Both the position numbers and the translations under genes were made by a program. A stretch of DNA of 27,714 nucleotides. It comes from an uncultured Lachnospiraceae bacterium. Lineage in GTDB: Bacteria; Bacillota_A; Clostridia; Lachnospirales; Lachnospiraceae. The notes beneath the pieces were generated by a model that was given only the letters and a program-made list of their open reading frames with translations, ran no database searches and had not been told where the DNA came from. Location of the stretch: assembly GCA_902780985.1 (NCBI GenBank), contig CACZHN010000037.1, positions 1-27,714 on the forward strand, read 5' to 3'. Below, piece after piece: positions 1 through 8,654 of the stretch. Every line of letters starts with the position of its first letter. Position 1 is the first letter of the stretch.

Positions 1-943
1 GATCCCATACCTGATTCTTTTTGCCGTCTGTGGAATACTTCTTAAGTTCACCGTTTTCAAGCTCGACAGTTTCGGAAAGTGAAAGGCCGGATGTGGTTAC
101 CCAGTAATCCATAACATCCTCGATTGCCGGAGACGTGGAAGGCTCGGCATTTTTGTCGCTGCGCTTCGGAACGAAGTTATCCTCCTCGCCTGTTATCTGG
201 AAGAAGCTCACATCATTTGTCTCATTCTTATTCTCCCAAATAGATTCGGCCATCTTTCCCGCAACGCTGATGAATCCCGAATAGGTTCCGTCATTTTCCA
301 TCGCAAGGCGGTGCATCATAACCGCTCCGTTACTGAAGCCGCATGCATATATCCTGTCCTCCGCAAATGAATACTCTTGCTTCATATAGTTTGCAAGTGC
401 GATGAGAAATCCTACATCGTCATAACCCGCAATGCCATGTCCCTCGACTCCTGAATTCCATCCGAGTAGTTTTGGTGTAACGTATGGACTGCATGATCCG
501 GAAACATAGAGAACTCCGTAACCGGCAGCATTCGCCTCGACATCAAACTTGGTTTCTGACTTCATCGATTCAGCTGATTTACCATAGCCATGAAGGAGTA
601 CGATGAGCGGTGCACCGGCTGTTTCTTCCGGAGCACAAAGGATGAAGTCATGCTCTACGTCGTCATAGGTGCAGGTATACTTTCCGTTGCCGGCATCTGT
701 CACACTTGCGATGTCATGGATGACCCTTTCGGTAGCTGCCTCGGTTGTGTCTTCGGTCACTTCATCGGAAGTATCTTCGCTCACTGCTTCGGTCACTGCT
801 TCAGTCACTGCTTCGGTCACTGCTTTGGTCACTACCTCAGTATCCTTTTCAACGGCAGTATCGGTGGCGGCGTCATTTCCACCACAGGCACACATAGAAA
901 AAATTAAACCCAATATTAGTAAAGCTGCTAATCCCTTTTTCAT
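1..943 (-). CDS. Secreted lipoprotein esterase, PHB-depolymerase/feruloyl-esterase-like (3' end outside window)
   Basis: Reading the minus strand from the ATG at 943 gives an open frame of 314 codons that runs off the window, so the C-terminus is missing. AGGAGG at 952-957 fixes the start. Residues 1-20 look like a lipoprotein signal (hydrophobic LLILGLIF then MCAC, Cys20 as probable lipid anchor). Residues 30-72 are a low-complexity linker of repeated TEAV units. The rest resembles the LpqC/PHB-depolymerase group of alpha/beta hydrolases: an HG motif (LLHGYG, 117-121), a nucleophile elbow GFSNG with Ser204, and Asp255 in GEEDNFVP as a likely triad acid. The catalytic His would lie beyond the window. 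Family knowledge suggests a cell-surface esterase acting on short esters or acylated plant polysaccharide; the substrate is inferred only. Confidence 0.82.
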   Translation of the reverse strand, partial: MKKGLAALLILGLIFSMCACGGNDAATDTAVEKDTEVVTKAVTEAVTEAVTEAVSEDTSDEVTEDTTEAATERVIHDIASVTDAGNGKYTCTYDDVEHDFILCAPEETAGAPLIVLLHGYGKSAESMKSETKFDVEANAAGYGVLYVSGSCSPYVTPKLLGWNSGVEGHGIAGYDDVGFLIALANYMKQEYSFAEDRIYACGFSNGAVMMHRLAMENDGTYSGFISVAGKMAESIWENKNETNDVSFFQITGEEDNFVPKRSDKNAEPSTSPAIEDVMDYWVTTSGLSLSETVELENGELKKYSTDGKKNQVWD

Positions 944-1020
944 ACTTCTAACCTCCTAGACCTAATCCATAACATTTCCCTTTAACAGATAATGAAAGTG
1001 ATCAGCTTTTAGATGTGCTG

Positions 1021-1049
1021 ATTTTACTATATATTTAATCTCTTTTCAA
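1021..1049 (-). promoter_or_regulatory. Probable promoter of the lipoprotein esterase
   Basis: On the minus strand, TTGAAA (1044-1049) and TAAAAT (1021-1026) are separated by 17 bases, about 80 bases upstream of the esterase ATG. Just downstream lies a short inverted repeat, ATCAGC/GCTGAT (about 1001-1022), that could be an operator. Base pattern only. Confidence 0.5.
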
Positions 1050-1126
1050 TTCTTGAGACCACCATCAACAAAAGGAGAATAAAAGTCAAAAACCAGAACT
1101 TATGGCAATATTTTGAAAAATGATTC

Positions 1127-1155
1127 TTGATTTTTACTATAAAATATAATACTAT
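1127..1155 (+). promoter_or_regulatory. Probable promoter of the PadR-VOC pair
   Basis: TTGATT (1127-1132), 17-base spacer, TACTAT (1150-1155), 27 bases before the PadR ATG. The surrounding sequence is very AT-rich, and PadR regulators commonly control their own promoter, but no clear operator was picked out. Confidence 0.5.
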
Positions 1156-1182
1156 AATTTATAATAAAAGGAGGATGGTCAT

Positions 1183-1716
1183 ATGTCTGGTATCGATCTC
1201 ATAGTCTTAGGCTGCGTAGCAAAACAGCCTCGAAGTGCTTACGATATACAAAAAGATGTCGAAGAGCATAACTTATCGGAGTGGACAAGAATCAGCATTC
1301 CGTCGATCTACAAGAAAGTGCTGAGACTTAAGGAGCAGGGGTATATAGCCGGTGATGAGGTAGCCGGAGAACGGTTTGCCACAAAAAATGTTTATCATAT
1401 AACAGATAAAGGAAGGGAATATCTGGAATCCCTTATGACGGAACAGTCTCTGCAGGCCCCAAAAATACTGCTGGATTTTAACGCAGTTATCTGTAATCTG
1501 AATAAGGTTGATAAGCCTACGGCTTTGGTTCTTATCAAAAATATAATATCCGGGATAGAAGAATCTAAACAATATTATCATTCTGCCCTGAAAGAACATG
1601 CTGATATTCCGTTAGTTGGAAGAACTATCATGGAACAGCAGGAAAAGGTGTGTGTGACTCTTCTTGAATGGGCACAAAATCTGTACGACAGTTATAAGGA
1701 GGAATATAATGAATAA
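1183..1716 (+). CDS. PadR-family transcriptional regulator
   Basis: The 177-residue protein has the PadR winged helix at about 5-80: an ILGxL-like start (IDLIVLGCVAKQPRSAYDIQ), a recognition-helix region with ISIPSIYKKVLRLKEQGYI, and a wing ending in NVYHITDKGREYLESL. The C-terminal half is a helical dimerisation region. AAGGAGG at 1168-1174 precedes the start. Its last 8 bases overlap the next gene, so the pair is probably translationally coupled. In this family such regulators usually repress their own operon and respond to a small ligand; here the VOC-domain partner may bind or modify that ligand (inference). Confidence 0.88.
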   Translation: MSGIDLIVLGCVAKQPRSAYDIQKDVEEHNLSEWTRISIPSIYKKVLRLKEQGYIAGDEVAGERFATKNVYHITDKGREYLESLMTEQSLQAPKILLDFNAVICNLNKVDKPTALVLIKNIISGIEESKQYYHSALKEHADIPLVGRTIMEQQEKVCVTLLEWAQNLYDSYKEEYNE

Positions 1717-2056
1717 CTATGACAATTTTTTTCTGCCAATCGATAATATGGAAGAAGCTAAGGATTTCTATGGAAATACACTGGGACTGAATCTCAAATT
1801 CGACTTTTCAGATAAAGGGATGTCTGCTTTTAATGTCGGTTCTGAAGAACCTGCGATCATATTGAAGGATATAAATAAGTTTCCTGACGTCAAACCGACC
1901 ATATGGTTTGTTGTCGATAATGTAATGGAAACATATAACGATCTGAAGGGAAAGGGTATAAAGTTTTTAAGCGAACCTTTTCGGATCCGTACGGGGAATG
2001 CTGCAGAGTTTGAGGATCCGTTCGGAAACAGGCTTGGTATTACAGATTACGATTAA
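1709..2056 (+). CDS. VOC (glyoxalase/bleomycin-resistance fold) protein
   Basis: The start is placed at 1709, not at the upstream in-frame ATG at 1664, because AAGGAGG at 1696-1702 sits 6 bases ahead of it. The product is 115 residues. It shows a single VOC module: FFLPIDNMEEAKDFYGNTLGL at the N-terminus, a central strand pair (PTIWFVVDNVMETYNDLKGKGI) and the typical ending FEDPFGNRLGI. One such chain gives half of a metal-binding site, so a dimer is expected. Candidate roles are antibiotic or small-molecule binding, or lyase/dioxygenase-type chemistry; the sequence does not decide. It shares an operon with the PadR gene. Confidence 0.85.
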   Translation: MNNYDNFFLPIDNMEEAKDFYGNTLGLNLKFDFSDKGMSAFNVGSEEPAIILKDINKFPDVKPTIWFVVDNVMETYNDLKGKGIKFLSEPFRIRTGNAAEFEDPFGNRLGITDYD

Positions 2057-2225
2057 ATCATGGACAGGATTAGTGGAAAGCTCACGGTATTTTTTGAGGA
2101 TCCTTTCTGGGTCTGAGTTTTTGAGCGGATATCCGACGATAAACTGTCGGTTTGTAAAGTGACATTTGGAGCAGAGCCTAAGGAAGATTGAACCACTAAA
2201 ATTAGAACTAAAACTAGAACTGAGC

Positions 2226-2257
2226 AAAAAAATAAGCTTTCGAAAATCTCGAAAGCC
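2226..2257 (-). terminator. Rho-independent terminator of tRNA-Pro
   Basis: On the minus strand an 8-bp stem (GCTTTCGA/TCGAAAGC, loop 2244-2248) is followed by a run of seven T (2226-2232 on the complement). It begins 15 bases after the tRNA 3' end. Confidence 0.85.
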
Positions 2258-2271
2258 TTGTAAATACGGTG

Positions 2272-2345
<74 letters not shown>

Positions 2346-2363
2346 ATAGCTGCCTGTTCTCGG

Positions 2364-2397
2364 CAGATTCCCCTGTTACGGGGTTAATCTGCCGTTC
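2364..2397 (-). other. Hairpin in the leader of the tRNA-Pro transcript
   Basis: CGGCAGATT and AATCTGCCG pair around an inner CCCC/GGGG helix between the tRNA promoter and the tRNA 5' end. No T run follows it on the minus strand, so it is probably a stable 5' leader element or processing signal, not a terminator. Confidence 0.5.
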
Positions 2398-2410
2398 AGA
2401 CACTTGTGTA

Positions 2411-2439
2411 ATGATACACTCTTTTAAAGATAATTTCAA
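2411..2439 (-). promoter_or_regulatory. Probable tRNA-Pro promoter
   Basis: TTGAAA (2434-2439 complement), 17-base spacer, TATCAT (2411-2416 complement). The -35 box overlaps the stop codon of the small upstream gene. Confidence 0.6.
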
Positions 2440-2660
2440 GCATTATCTTTATCTTTTCCATCCTTGAATTTTCCGACAACTTCCTTAGCCTTAGCTATTA
2501 CCTTGTCGTCAATATCTGTCTTATCAAGTACAGTTCCCACACCCTTCTTGATATCCTTTGAATTAGCCTTGATCTTCTCATCGATATCTGTCTTTTCAAG
2601 AGCTGTATCGATCTTTGCCTTTACATCCTCAATCTTCTTTCCGATGTCTTCTACTCCCAT
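2436..2660 (-). CDS. Small charged helical protein with a duplicated TDID motif, function unknown
   Basis: The start is set at 2660, where the ATG is preceded by AGGAGG, giving 74 residues; an upstream extension to 2702 lacks support. The protein is Lys/Asp-rich with no membrane segment and no cysteine. It contains an internal duplication: LEKTDIDEKI (21-30) and LDKTDIDDKV (45-54), a 24-residue period, each followed by a basic helix. Overall it looks like an amphipathic helical repeat reminiscent of small stress-associated proteins, but no family could be assigned. It follows the hydrolase gene on the same strand, separated by a structured repeat element. Confidence 0.7.
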   Translation of the reverse strand: MGVEDIGKKIEDVKAKIDTALEKTDIDEKIKANSKDIKKGVGTVLDKTDIDDKVIAKAKEVVGKFKDGKDKDNA

Positions 2661-2709
2661 CTTGTAACCTCCTGTGTAAAAAATTATGTTGTAAAAAACC
2701 AACCCCTAT

Positions 2710-2849
2710 TGTACCACAATTGCTTCGCAATTGCACATCCGCTTTGCGTCTGTTCGGCAATTCGCTCCGCTCTTGCCGGTATCCCTCACTTTGTTCGGGA
2801 TGCTCGCCATGACTTCGTCAGCCGCGCACTACTGTACCACAATTGCTTC
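2710..2849. repeat. Direct repeat flanking a hairpin-rich intergenic element
   Basis: The 17-base sequence TGTACCACAATTGCTTC occurs at 2710-2726 and 2833-2849. The second copy is the end of the hydrolase gene, so the first copy repeats its last codons (EAIVVQ-stop). Between them are three short hairpins: CAATTGC/GCAATTG (2717-2733), CGGCAA/TTGCCG (2755-2778) and ATCCC/GGGAT (2781-2801). It may be a small inserted palindromic element flanked by a target duplication, or a duplication of the gene end. Nothing in it codes convincingly. Confidence 0.55.
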
Positions 2850-3788
2850 CAAATATCTATCAATCGTGTCGTAATACTCCTTATTTGTATCCGCATTCAG
2901 GGCCATTGTGTGGCCTGACTTTGTATACTCCAGGAAAGTAACATCAACGCCGCTGTTTCTTAAAGATCCCGAGTATTTAAGCGCCATGGATATCGGTACT
3001 ATCTTATCCTTTGTACCGTATGCAAGGATTGCCGGTACCTTTGAATTTCCGATATAAGTTTCAGGTGATATATCCTTGTAAGCCTTTATATAAGCATCAC
3101 TTCCGATGTCGTCTACGGTGAAGCTGCTCTTTGTCATAAGATTTACAAGCTGAACCGCCTCTTCTCCCGAGTAGCCCCAGTCATCCGGATTGAAGCTTGT
3201 AGGTCCTGTCTGCTCGAACACCAGTTCTACCGGAACAGGTGATTTCTCCGGTTCCATATATGCGTAAAGCAGAGCCAGGGTTCCGCCGCCGTATACTCCG
3301 CTGACAGCCATATTCTTAAACTTGATACCAAGCTCGCCGCATCTGCTGTTGACCGCTCCCGCAGTCCTGTAAAGCTCTTCCACCGCAGTGGTTATGGTCT
3401 TGTCGTTCTCCTGAGTTATGAGCGAATAATTAACCGATGCACACACATACCCCTTCGATGCAAGGTACTTGCAGATCAGCGCTCCGTCACTCTTATCACC
3501 GCTGGAGAAGTTACTTCCGTGAATATACATTACCAACGTCTGTTCCTTGGATGTATCAATGTTCTTCGGAACATACAGGTCATACAGAATGCCCTCGTCC
3601 GCAGCGTTCTGGTCGGCGTATATATCTCCGACCTCCTCCGACCACTTAACTCTTATCGGGTCGTAAGGCTTCTGATTGAGCATATTGAATCTAAGGAGAA
3701 ATGTAATGATCGCGCCTCCGTTGAAGGCCAGCAGAAGCAGGATCATAAATCCGAAATAACCTAAGTTGAATCCTTTTTTGTTATTCAT
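2829..3788 (-). CDS. Membrane-anchored alpha/beta-hydrolase fold protein lacking the nucleophile Ser
   Basis: The chosen start at 3788 has AGGGGG about 9 bases upstream and gives 319 residues. Residues 11-33 are one membrane segment, so the enzyme domain is probably outside the cell. The fold resembles the esterase/lipase group with HGSNF (90-94), YGTKD with Asp261, and SGH with His293. At the nucleophile elbow, where relatives have GDSAGGxLA, this protein reads GVYGGGTLA: Tyr166 replaces Ser. The protein is therefore either inactive, uses another residue, or has a binding role. It ends a run of four minus-strand genes starting with the DUF58 gene and lies 13 bases after the 37-aa ORF. Confidence 0.8.
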   Translation of the reverse strand: MNNKKGFNLGYFGFMILLLLAFNGGAIITFLLRFNMLNQKPYDPIRVKWSEEVGDIYADQNAADEGILYDLYVPKNIDTSKEQTLVMYIHGSNFSSGDKSDGALICKYLASKGYVCASVNYSLITQENDKTITTAVEELYRTAGAVNSRCGELGIKFKNMAVSGVYGGGTLALLYAYMEPEKSPVPVELVFEQTGPTSFNPDDWGYSGEEAVQLVNLMTKSSFTVDDIGSDAYIKAYKDISPETYIGNSKVPAILAYGTKDKIVPISMALKYSGSLRNSGVDVTFLEYTKSGHTMALNADTNKEYYDTIDRYLEAIVVQ

Positions 3789-3801
3789 CTCGCCGGTCCC
3801 C

Positions 3802-3915
3802 CTACACTGCTCTGATAGCATATTCCGCTATCAGCCAGCCTGCTCCGGATCCCAGCACCCAGGCTATCAGTATCGCTAAAAGTCTCTTGTTGATCTTTCC
3901 GTCCTCTTTTTTCAT
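3802..3915 (-). CDS. 37-residue single-span membrane peptide (unlisted small ORF)
   Basis: The minus strand has ATG at 3913-3915, an open frame of 37 codons and TAG at 3802-3804. AAAGGA lies about 9 bases upstream. The predicted peptide starts with a basic tail (MKKEDGKINKRLL), continues as a hydrophobic helix at about 12-30 with a GSGAG motif typical of packed membrane helices, and ends EYAIRAV. It fills the gap between the transglutaminase stop (3930) and the hydrolase start (3788), so it is in step with the operon. No family was recognised. It could be a small subunit or regulator of the membrane transglutaminase. Confidence 0.6.
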   Translation of the reverse strand: MKKEDGKINKRLLAILIAWVLGSGAGWLIAEYAIRAV

Positions 3916-3929
3916 GTTAGTTAAGTCCT

Positions 3930-6383
3930 TTACTGTTTTATAATGTGTATCGAATTCAGGAAGTCATCGGCATACTTATAATCCGCATCTCCGATCTCCT
4001 TGTTTGAGAAGCCCGCTCTCTCGAATATATCCGTGAGTCTGTCCTTGTCCCAGGTTCCGTCGGTATAGTGTTTAACCATATACCTTACCTGAGTCGTGTA
4101 ATTGATTCTTCCCTTCATCCTTCCGTCTTTCTTCTTGGCCTTCTTCACAAGCCTTGAATACTTAAGAATAAGCTTATCGTCCTTACCCGCAACGCTGTAC
4201 TTATAATGATATATGAAGAACGGCGCTGTCTTTATGCCCAGGAAGATTAGTCCTGCCAGGGCTATTATTCCGCCGATTACGATTCCGATTATCTTGATCA
4301 GATTATCGTTCACACGGAAATTGGTTAAATCCGGTGCATCTATGGCTCCTCCGGACTGATCCTGCTCATCTCCGTCTCCGAACAGATTGTTAAATGTATC
4401 CCAGAAACCGGAGTAATCATCTTCTTCAATTCCCGATGAAGGAGTTACATCTACGACTATCCATCCGTAATCGTCATCATAAACCTCAACCCATGCATGG
4501 GCATCGGCGTCCGTTGCGTCTACCGTTACAAGTGCTGTCTCGCCCAGTTCGTTGTAACCGCTGAAGTAATCCGAATAATTTGCTCCTTCGACAAGTTCAC
4601 CGTTATCCATGATCTGTCCGAAGTCTACTACATAGCCTTCGCAGTACCTTGCCGGTATACCGTAGGATCTGAAGATAAGTACCGCCGCACTGGCGAAATG
4701 TGCACAGTATCCCTTCCTGTTCTTTGTCAGGAAGTAATTGATGAAATCCTCTCTCCATGGTGTTGCACCCGGTCTGATAGTATAAGGTATATTTTCCTGA
4801 TAATAATCGATGACCTGCTGTATGATCTCATGCTTGCTTCCTCCGAAGCCCGCTTCCTTACAGAAGTCTTTTATGATCTGCTCGTTCTGCTTAGGTATCA
4901 GCAGATATCCCTTATTTATATCATGTCTGTCTACCGTAGTGGTATTCTTTTCCGATCTCGGATAGTAATTATATTTTACCGATTCACCCTTTGCCAGTAT
5001 ATTTACATCTTCATCGGTATAGTAAGGCATGTACGGTCTGATATCGCCCGCTACATTTGTGATAGTAATAACACCCTTAGCGGAATACTTGTATCCGTCA
5101 TTGTATGCATCCTTCAGCGCTTCGGCTTCACGCAGATTATGCTCTTCCGTCATGTAGTAATTATCCGGCTGCTTCCATACATTTTCATACGGACTGTATT
5201 CTATACCTATGAAATTCTTGAAATATATTCTGTCCTCGGTGTACGGCGTGAACTCAACCGTAACGTCGGTATTGTAATCCAGCTGGATTGACGATACACC
5301 GCCCAGCTTACCGGAAGCAAGACCACCGGTGTTGTCGTAGAAATTGAAGATTCCTCCGATTCCGAGCATCATCAGATTCTGCATGTATTCCTTGGATATC
5401 TTCTTCTCGTTGCTCTCCGGATGAGTTATATAATATGTATCCTTGTTGAAAAGTCCCGATATCACGGTCACCACAAGGATTACATAGACCGCTCCCAAAA
5501 GGATCGTGTGCAGCAGCGAATGCCAGTCAAGTCCGTAAGAAAGTCCTCTTCTGGTCCGCTTAAATACATGGTCGTTCCTGCTGAGATAGAAATGTCGTCC
5601 CGACTTCAGGAAATAGGTCATGACTATACCGCCTATTACCATAGCCGCATAGATACCCGACGGTTCTCTTCCCATATAAATCGCGATCATGTTCATCGAT
5701 AATGTAATCACGATGGCAACAATATATCTGGCACGTCTCAGAATGTAGTTGTTAAGAAGTATGTTTATGGCGACTCCTATCAGAGTTATCGCCACCGTTA
5801 CAGCCACATATCTGTTGGATATTCGCTCGTTGTAGTACTGGAGACCTTCCGTATCAAAGTATATGGATGCCCAGTCCAGCGTATCGTTGATGATTGCATA
5901 GAAACCGGAGTTGATGTAATCCTTAAACATCACCAGCAGCGATGCATAGAAAAAGAAGAACACCAGATAACCCAGATTTTCCGACTTCCAGCTGTGATAG
6001 AGGATTGCACACAGGATGGCCGTAAGCAGGATAACAACATTGAACACAAACTGATTAAAGCTTATGCCGATGGCCGTAAGATAACAGCCTATTCCTCCCG
6101 CCGTAAGAAAGTATACTATGATACCTTTCAGTATAAGGGTATAATATCTGTTCTCACTGATGTTATATACTTCCTCGGAAATCTCCGCGCCCTTACACAT
6201 TTTGACGGAAGCCGTATCCTCCCTGAGCCATGCGGACCTCTGCTCTCTTTTGTAAGCACGTTTTTCCGCAGCGGTCATGGATTCGTACTCGGCACGCCTT
6301 CTGGCCTTTTCGTCATTTATCTCCGCTCTGTAACTACGGTATTTCTCAAATATTGAATTGTTATCGCTGTTTCTTTCCGCCAT
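3930..6383 (-). CDS. Polytopic membrane transglutaminase-like cysteine protease/transferase (TgpA-like)
   Basis: The 817-residue protein has a long, charged cytoplasmic N-terminus (1-80, rich in Arg, Lys and Glu). Membrane helices follow at about 83-103, 113-130, 138-153, 192-214, 219-237, 241-260 and 291-312. An extracytoplasmic region with a transglutaminase core spans about 495-650. The catalytic triad is visible: Cys560 in RKGYCAHFA, His629 in DAHAWVEVY and Asp645 in VVDVTP. A last helix (697-718) leads to a basic cytoplasmic tail. This matches the DUF3488/TgpA architecture. In known clusters this type of gene follows moxR and DUF58 genes. Here DUF58 is present 17 bases upstream, but a lacI gene takes the usual moxR place. 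Substrate unknown; cell-envelope or secreted-protein processing is inferred. Confidence 0.9.
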   Translation of the reverse strand: MAERNSDNNSIFEKYRSYRAEINDEKARRRAEYESMTAAEKRAYKREQRSAWLREDTASVKMCKGAEISEEVYNISENRYYTLILKGIIVYFLTAGGIGCYLTAIGISFNQFVFNVVILLTAILCAILYHSWKSENLGYLVFFFFYASLLVMFKDYINSGFYAIINDTLDWASIYFDTEGLQYYNERISNRYVAVTVAITLIGVAINILLNNYILRRARYIVAIVITLSMNMIAIYMGREPSGIYAAMVIGGIVMTYFLKSGRHFYLSRNDHVFKRTRRGLSYGLDWHSLLHTILLGAVYVILVVTVISGLFNKDTYYITHPESNEKKISKEYMQNLMMLGIGGIFNFYDNTGGLASGKLGGVSSIQLDYNTDVTVEFTPYTEDRIYFKNFIGIEYSPYENVWKQPDNYYMTEEHNLREAEALKDAYNDGYKYSAKGVITITNVAGDIRPYMPYYTDEDVNILAKGESVKYNYYPRSEKNTTTVDRHDINKGYLLIPKQNEQIIKDFCKEAGFGGSKHEIIQQVIDYYQENIPYTIRPGATPWREDFINYFLTKNRKGYCAHFASAAVLIFRSYGIPARYCEGYVVDFGQIMDNGELVEGANYSDYFSGYNELGETALVTVDATDADAHAWVEVYDDDYGWIVVDVTPSSGIEEDDYSGFWDTFNNLFGDGDEQDQSGGAIDAPDLTNFRVNDNLIKIIGIVIGGIIALAGLIFLGIKTAPFFIYHYKYSVAGKDDKLILKYSRLVKKAKKKDGRMKGRINYTTQVRYMVKHYTDGTWDKDRLTDIFERAGFSNKEIGDADYKYADDFLNSIHIIKQ

Positions 6384-6400
6384 ATTACCTGCCTGAAATA

Positions 6401-7441
6401 CTAATCCTGTTCGACAACAACCGCATCCGGTCCCTTATCCGTCATGCATATATCAACATATGCTTTAAGTTCGGGTCTGATGCTTCTCATAAGAAGGCGG
6501 GTCTTTTCCGCATCCTTATATATCTTTTCAAAATAGATAGCCTGAAAACTTTCCTTCAGATTATCTTCGTTCATTATCTGCATTTCATGGAACTCGTAAG
6601 CCATCTCGCTCCACCACATGAGTCTTACATATACCTGCTCTTCGATAAATGCTTTGCAGACTCCGTAGGTAAGAGAAAGGATCTCATCCACTTCTTCATC
6701 GGATCCCGCCAGCTCCGTCACAATGACCATCTGCTGATCCGACATGGCAACTCTGTCCTTTACCATAAGGGAATCCTTCTTTGCGGAAAGCTTCCAGTGG
6801 ATGCTCATAAGCTTATCACCCGGAATGTACTCTCTTACATCCGAAACATCCGAGAAGTCGTGTCCCTTCTTCATGGTCTCTTCGCTCTCGGTCATTCCGC
6901 CGGCCATATCCGATGTGCTGAACTGTCTGTGGATATCCGAAGACGGAAGAACGGAAATCTCGCATTTCCTATCAAGCTTTTTCTTAAGGGAAATGATTCC
7001 CAGCATATCCCTGAATCGGATAGCCGATACTCTGTATTCGTATCTTCCGTTCATGGAATACTTGATCGGAATGTACTTCTCGTAATTCCCAATAGCCTTT
7101 ACGGGAAGGGATAATACCGTGGTTCCCTTATCGCCGTAGAAGGAGTTCTCCGATTCCAGAAGCACTTCGGCATCCAGTGAAGGAATGATGCTTCTGTTCA
7201 CGAGATCCAGTATCAGATACGCCGTATCGTTTTTCTCAACGATTTCCTCCGGTGCACGGAGTTTCAGATCTATGCCCCACCTGAGTACAAAGACTCCTAT
7301 AAAGGACAGGATTGGCGCACCCGCTACTATCACCAGCAGTATGAGAAGGAAATGACTTCTCATGAAATAGTAACTGCCTGTGATTATCGCAAGCTGAACA
7401 AGATATGCAATTATTCTGGTAATGTGTATTCTTGTTTTCAT
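6401..7441 (-). CDS. DUF58 domain membrane protein
   Basis: The 346-residue protein starts with two membrane segments (about 10-25 and 31-53) and a beta-rich region. The DUF58 signature follows at 193-221: GHDFSDVSDVREYIPGDK then SIHWKLSAK. After it comes a VWA-like fold (MVIVTELAG). DUF58 proteins are usually encoded with a MoxR ATPase and a transglutaminase and are thought to help assemble or regulate envelope or secreted proteins. The gene begins 16 bases after the lacI stop and ends 17 bases before the transglutaminase start, so co-transcription is likely. Confidence 0.88.
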   Translation of the reverse strand: MKTRIHITRIIAYLVQLAIITGSYYFMRSHFLLILLVIVAGAPILSFIGVFVLRWGIDLKLRAPEEIVEKNDTAYLILDLVNRSIIPSLDAEVLLESENSFYGDKGTTVLSLPVKAIGNYEKYIPIKYSMNGRYEYRVSAIRFRDMLGIISLKKKLDRKCEISVLPSSDIHRQFSTSDMAGGMTESEETMKKGHDFSDVSDVREYIPGDKLMSIHWKLSAKKDSLMVKDRVAMSDQQMVIVTELAGSDEEVDEILSLTYGVCKAFIEEQVYVRLMWWSEMAYEFHEMQIMNEDNLKESFQAIYFEKIYKDAEKTRLLMRSIRPELKAYVDICMTDKGPDAVVVEQD

Positions 7442-7457
7442 CTGTAAATCCTACAAC

Positions 7458-8489
<1,032 letters not shown>

Positions 8490-8530
8490 TTACGATAATA
8501 AGCCGAAGGTTTCCCCTCGGATATGTTCTA

Positions 8531-8559
8531 AGTATAAGGCCCGTTTAGTAAATTTTCAA
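8531..8559 (-). promoter_or_regulatory. Probable lacI-family gene promoter
   Basis: On the minus strand, TTGAAA (8554-8559), 17-base spacer, TATACT (8531-8536). The spacer carries TTTACTAAA one base after the -35 box, in the same place as in the galK promoter. Sequence pattern only. Confidence 0.7.
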
Positions 8560-8607
8560 GTAAATTTACTAAATTATTTTAGTAAACAATATTGACTTTT
8601 TACTAAA
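8544..8607. promoter_or_regulatory. Four-half-site operator array between lacI and galK
   Basis: TTTAGTAAA occurs at 8544-8552 and 8578-8586, and its reverse complement TTTACTAAA at 8565-8573 and 8599-8607. The first and second, and the third and fourth, are 21 bases apart start to start (two helical turns). The two pairs are offset by 34 bases. The outer copies lie inside the spacers of the two divergent promoters, and the inner two form an inverted repeat with a 4-base gap. The neighbouring LacI-type regulator is the natural ligand. Confidence 0.75.
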
Positions 8608-8620
8608 CTTTTACTACAAT
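8592..8620 (+). promoter_or_regulatory. Probable galK promoter
   Basis: TTGACT (8592-8597), 17-base spacer, TACAAT (8615-8620), 34 bases before the galK ATG. A TTTACTAAA operator half-site occupies 8599-8607 in the spacer, so repressor binding would exclude RNA polymerase. Confidence 0.8.
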
Positions 8621-8654
8621 CAGCTTATAAGAATACGGGAGGTCGGATATCATT

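Noticed and set aside
590..959. Plus-strand frames rich in FGHCFGHC or VTASVTASV repeats
   Set aside because: They are antisense to the TEAV linker of the esterase, with no ribosome site; the repeats come from the low-complexity linker.
2057..2225. Possible short gene or RNA after the VOC gene
   Set aside because: No start with ribosome site, no clear hairpin with T run on the plus strand; a frame across it on the minus strand runs through the tRNA.
4497..5291. 264-codon plus-strand frame
   Set aside because: Antisense shadow of the transglutaminase gene; no domain and no ribosome site.
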